Shown: piece after piece, positions 61,178 to 64,000 of the stretch
How the letters are laid out: every line of letters starts with the position of its first letter
Position numbering within the stretch: position 1 is the stretch's first letter
Assembly (NCBI GenBank): GCA_937980205.1
Contig: CALJKW010000016.1
Coordinates: forward strand, 124,001-188,000
Length of the DNA: 64,000 nt
Direction: 5' to 3'
Source: an uncultured Myxococcales bacterium
GTDB lineage: Bacteria; Myxococcota; Myxococcia; Myxococcales; Myxococcaceae
The notes under the pieces: model-generated
The model's input: the letters and a program-made list of their open reading frames with translations, nothing else
What the model was told of the DNA's origin: nothing
The model's database searches: none
Translations under genes and position numbers: made by a program

Positions 61178-62887
61178 GTGCTGCGCGCACTGCTGGCCTC
61201 CCTTCGCAGAAAACCCTTCACCCTCTGGTTTCACCCTGCGTATCGCCTGCCTCTCTCCGGTACGGAAGGCAGCACCGCGATGGATGCGCGGCGCGCGAAT
61301 CACGCGCTGCACTACCTCGTGAAGGAGCACGCCGTCCGGGCCGAGGACATCCGCCAACCTCAGGCCATCACCTACACCGACCTGCAGCGGGTGCACACGC
61401 CCGACTGGCTCGAGTCGCTGTCGAAGGCGTCGACGCTCGCGCACGTCTTCGCGGTCGACGAGGCCGACGTCGTGGTCGACGAGCTGATGCAGTCGGTTCG
61501 GCTCGCCTGCGGAGGCACGCTCGCGGCTGCGCGCCATGCCCTCGAGCACCGGCACGCGACGCTCAACCTGCTCGGCGGCTTCCACCACGCCGCTCCCGCG
61601 CGCGGCGTCGGCTTCTGCGCCGTGAACGACGTGGCCGTCGCGATCGCCGCGCTGCGCGCGCAGGGCTTCGCCGGCCGCGTGGCGATCATCGATCTCGACG
61701 CGCACCCGCCCGACGGCACCGCCGCGTGCTTCGCATCCGACAAGACGGTGTGGATCGCCTCGATCTCCGGCGTCGCCTGGGGCGAGCTGCCCGGGGTCGA
61801 CGAGATCGTGCTGCCCAAGGGCACCGGCGACGCCGACTACCTCGCCGCGCTCGAGACGCTGCTCGACCGGATGCCGCCCGCCGAGCTCGCGTTCGTGATC
61901 GCCGGCGGAGACATCATCGCCGGCGACCGGCTCGGCTGGCTCGGCCTCTCGGTGGCCGGCGCCCGCACGCGCGACCTCACCGTGCTCCGCCACCTCGGTG
62001 AGGTGCCGTCGGTGTGGCTGCCTGCCGGCGGCTACGGCCCCCACGCCTGGAAGGTGCTCGCGGGCACCGGCCTCGCGCTCGCGTTCGAGACCGAAGCGGT
62101 GATCCCCCCCGACTTCGATCCGCTCGGCGCCGAGCTGAGCGACATCGCGATGGAGCTCTCCGGAGAGAAGCTCGGCGGCGGCGGCGCGTTCTCGCTGTCG
62201 GAGGCCGACTTCCCCGAGCTGTTCGGCGCCAAGAAGGCCGAGCCGCGGCTGCTCAACTTCTACACGCGCGAGGGCCTCGAGTACGCGCTCGAGCGGTACG
62301 GCATCTTGCCGTTCGTGCGACGGCTCGGGTTCACCGACCTGCGCATCGAGCTCGAGCCCACGCGCATGCGCCTGCTGTCGCACGACGCCGTGCTCTTCGA
62401 GCTCGAGGTCGATCGGCAGCGCCTCGACGGCTCCGAGGTGCTGTTCGTGAACTGGCTCTCGCTGCGCAACCCGCGCGCGCACTTCTCGGCGAAGCGCCCG
62501 AAGCTGCCCGGGCAGGAGGTGCCGGGGCTGGGCCTCGCGCAAGAGGCCACCGCGCTGCTCGCGATCATGGCCGAGCGCCTGCGCCTCGACGGCGTCGCGT
62601 TTCGCCCGTCGTGGTTCCACATGGCCTACGCCGCGCGCCACGGCTCGCGGTTCATCGACGCGAAGCGGCAGGGCAGGTTCGAGGCGCTGGTGCGCGACCT
62701 GCGCGAGCTGTCGCTGCTCGACGCCACGCGGGCGGTCTCCGAGGGGCGCGTGATGCTCGACGGCAGGCCTTACGCCTGGGAAGCCGACCCCATGGTGCGC
62801 TGGCTGCACGCGGCGGGGCACGCCGCGGATGCCGAGGCGATCGCCGCCGAGCGCGAGCGCTGCAAGTTCACGCTCCGCGAGGCGTGA
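61178..62887 (+). CDS. Histone-deacetylase-family hydrolase with extra C-terminal domain
   Basis: 569 residues, GTG start. Residues 1-310 are an arginase/HDAC fold: GGFHHA (133-138), GFCAVNDVAVA, the zinc ligands D174 and H176 in IDLDAHPPDG, D245 in GGD with GDRLGWLGLS, and GGY (284-286). The usual HHGDG is HPPDG here, but the ligands remain. Bacterial members act on acetylated small molecules, polyamines or lysine side chains. Residues 310-569 have no family I recognise (alpha/beta, with LLNFYTREGLEYALERYGIL and FVNWLSLRNPRAHF), which makes the chain nearly twice the usual length. Confidence 0.87.
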   Translation: MLRALLASLRRKPFTLWFHPAYRLPLSGTEGSTAMDARRANHALHYLVKEHAVRAEDIRQPQAITYTDLQRVHTPDWLESLSKASTLAHVFAVDEADVVVDELMQSVRLACGGTLAAARHALEHRHATLNLLGGFHHAAPARGVGFCAVNDVAVAIAALRAQGFAGRVAIIDLDAHPPDGTAACFASDKTVWIASISGVAWGELPGVDEIVLPKGTGDADYLAALETLLDRMPPAELAFVIAGGDIIAGDRLGWLGLSVAGARTRDLTVLRHLGEVPSVWLPAGGYGPHAWKVLAGTGLALAFETEAVIPPDFDPLGAELSDIAMELSGEKLGGGGAFSLSEADFPELFGAKKAEPRLLNFYTREGLEYALERYGILPFVRRLGFTDLRIELEPTRMRLLSHDAVLFELEVDRQRLDGSEVLFVNWLSLRNPRAHFSAKRPKLPGQEVPGLGLAQEATALLAIMAERLRLDGVAFRPSWFHMAYAARHGSRFIDAKRQGRFEALVRDLRELSLLDATRAVSEGRVMLDGRPYAWEADPMVRWLHAAGHAADAEAIAAERERCKFTLREA

Positions 62888-62906
62888 GCCGGGCCGGCCG
62901 CGGGGG

Positions 62907-63386
62907 TCAGTGCAGCAGGCCGCCGGCGGGCTGCGGCGGCGAGCTCTGGCTCTCGGCGACGCTCAGCAGCGCGAGCTTCTTCACCTGCTCCGCGTCGATC
63001 TTGTTGCCGCGCTCGGGGATGCCGAGGCCGCCTTGCGTCCACTCGGGGACGAAGAGCAGGGCGTCGGCCTCGCCGTTGTAGCCGAGCTGCACGAGCTGGT
63101 TCGGCTCGAACGAGCGGCACTTCTTCTCGCAGCAGAAGAAGCGCTCGGTGACGCGGTAGAGGCCTTCGGGGGCGAGCGGCTGCAGCGTGCTGCTCCACTC
63201 GGGCGAAGGCACGGTGAAGCCGTTCTGGTGCCAGCGCGCGCGGTTCGCGCTCCAGCTCTGCGGCAGGTAGATGCCGGCGCCGGGGTTGCCGTGGTTGTGG
63301 AAGTACACGAGGCGGCCGGCAGGCACGGACTCGAGCGGGCGGGTGGTGCGGTACAGGCCGCAGGGCGGGTGGTCGGCGGTGCTCAT
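62907..63386 (-). CDS. Hypothetical protein with two cysteine clusters
   Basis: 159 residues from the ATG at 63386. It begins MSTADHPPCGLYRTTRPLES, has a YFHNHGNPGAGIYLPQSWSA segment and FFCCEKKCRSFEPNQLVQLG, then a helix KIDAEQVKKLALLSVAES and a Pro-rich end. The three cysteines in CCEKKC could bind metal. No signal. I cannot assign a family. It starts only 9 bases from the ATG at 63396 on the opposite strand. Confidence 0.7.
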   Translation of the reverse strand: MSTADHPPCGLYRTTRPLESVPAGRLVYFHNHGNPGAGIYLPQSWSANRARWHQNGFTVPSPEWSSTLQPLAPEGLYRVTERFFCCEKKCRSFEPNQLVQLGYNGEADALLFVPEWTQGGLGIPERGNKIDAEQVKKLALLSVAESQSSPPQPAGGLLH

Positions 63387-63407
63387 TTTTGGGCTATGCA
63401 GCAGGCC

Positions 63408-63821
63408 ATGCCTCCCGTCGAAATGCACGCACAGCAGAGCGGCCTCGCGACCGCGCTGACGCACGGCCCCTCAGCTACGAAGATCCGCACGGTCCCCCCG
63501 AAGGACAACGGCGGCGACGCCTCGAGCTTCTCTCCCACGGATCTCGTCGGCGCCGCGCTCGCCTCGTGCGCGATCACCACGATGGTGCTCATCGCGAAGC
63601 GCGAGAACATTCCGCTCGGCGACCCCTCGGCCAGGGTCATCAAGTCGATGACGACCTCGGGGCCGCGCCGCATCGCCGAGCTCACGCTTCACATCGACAT
63701 GCCGCCGGGCATCGACCCTGCGCACCGCGCGCGCCTCGAAGAGATTGCGCGGACGTGCCCCGTTGCGCGTAGTCTGCACGCCGACGTCGCCGTCCCCATC
63801 ACCTTCGGGTACCCGCCATGA
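63408..63821 (+). CDS. OsmC-family protein
   Basis: 137 residues from the ATG at 63408, preferred because TATGCA lies 7 bases upstream; the ATG at 63396 would add four residues. OsmC/Ohr features: FSPTDLVGAALASCAITTMV with the reactive Cys, then IAELTLHIDMP, and RLEEIARTCPVARSLHADV with the second Cys. The two cysteines (in ASCA and TCPV) reduce organic peroxides in this family. Its stop overlaps the next gene's ATG (ATGA). Confidence 0.9.
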   Translation: MPPVEMHAQQSGLATALTHGPSATKIRTVPPKDNGGDASSFSPTDLVGAALASCAITTMVLIAKRENIPLGDPSARVIKSMTTSGPRRIAELTLHIDMPPGIDPAHRARLEEIARTCPVARSLHADVAVPITFGYPP

Positions 63822-64000
63822 ACAAGCTCGTCGCCCTGATGTTGCTGTTCGCCGTGCCCGCCTTCGCGCAGCAGCAGGTCTCGCTCACCCCCTCGGCAGA
63901 GCAGCCCGAGCCGGTCGCCGCCGTTCAGGCCGCGCAGGAGTCCGCGGTGCCGTGGAAGCCGCTGATCGTCGGCGGAGCGGTCCTCACCGCCGCGGTGGTG
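63818..64000 (+). CDS. Exported or membrane protein, 3' end outside window
   Basis: Only 61 codons are in the window. It begins with a signal peptide (MNKLVALMLLFAVPAFAQ), has a Gln/Pro/Glu-rich stretch, then PWKPLIVGGAVLTAAVV, which looks like the start of a membrane helix. Too short to classify. Overlaps the OsmC gene by four bases. Confidence 0.65.
   Translation, partial: MNKLVALMLLFAVPAFAQQQVSLTPSAEQPEPVAAVQAAQESAVPWKPLIVGGAVLTAAVV

Overview
The window is about 70% G+C by eye and almost fully coding. It carries roughly 50 genes, many with GTG starts and most packed by 1-4 base stop/start overlaps. Three eukaryote-type Ser/Thr kinases, a PilZ-like domain fused to a kinase, PEGA, FGE and FecR proteins, and Cys-rich lipoproteins with Asp-Ala-Gly linkers point to a myxobacterium-like member of the Myxococcota. 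Genus cannot be read from this stretch. I see no tRNA, rRNA, transposase, prophage or CRISPR array.

Layout. 1-3726 (minus): a partial M50-type peptidase, a Tat-exported molybdenum hydroxylase large subunit with its 2Fe-2S subunit, and a small membrane protein. 3821-14296 (plus): a tight four-gene operon of surface proteins (Ig-domain protein with a probable barrel, two lipoproteins sharing a two-cysteine Ig-like module, one of them 1991 residues with 11 tandem copies, and a FecR lipoprotein). 14300-22540: a PilZ-kinase-TPR protein, PEGA lipoprotein, 2OG oxygenase, pentaheme cytochrome c with TPRs, HAD phosphatase and small proteins. 22608-28463: an FGE-like protein, a kinase, a HEAT protein and an HD protein, the last two sharing an N-terminal module. 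28539-33415 (minus): a 1261-residue kinase/degenerate cyclase/ATPase/TPR regulator and a YhcG-type nuclease. 33501-35231: recJ. 35237-39144 (minus): a surface or secretion operon with a zinc-peptidase-like lipoprotein and a spermidine-synthase-like protein. 39143-42298: aspS and a TIGR01777 epimerase. 42646-45836 (minus): a large Cys/Gly-rich lipoprotein and a metallo-beta-lactamase-fold lipoprotein. 45875-50463: an AGPS/GlcD-, GlcE-, GlcF-like set plus a lipid kinase. 50593-57660: a SNF2 helicase, a PHA-granule-type protein, a Cys-rich beta-propeller lipoprotein, a 2OG oxygenase and a PafA-like phosphatase. 57710-64000: YbgC thioesterase, glpX, a SRPBCC protein, an adenylate cyclase, a small acidic protein, an HDAC-like enzyme, OsmC and a partial gene.

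Three themes stand out. First, the 3821-14296 operon is the best candidate for an undescribed cell-surface apparatus. Second, many first genes of transcription units have a TANNNT hexamer only 5-11 bases before the start codon, often on both strands of a very short divergent spacer; this predicts leaderless or nearly leaderless mRNAs. Third, palindromic elements sit between convergent genes, where they could end transcription from both sides, and two are read through as N-terminal codons of proteins.

Start sites, domain limits and family names are read by eye. No database search was possible.
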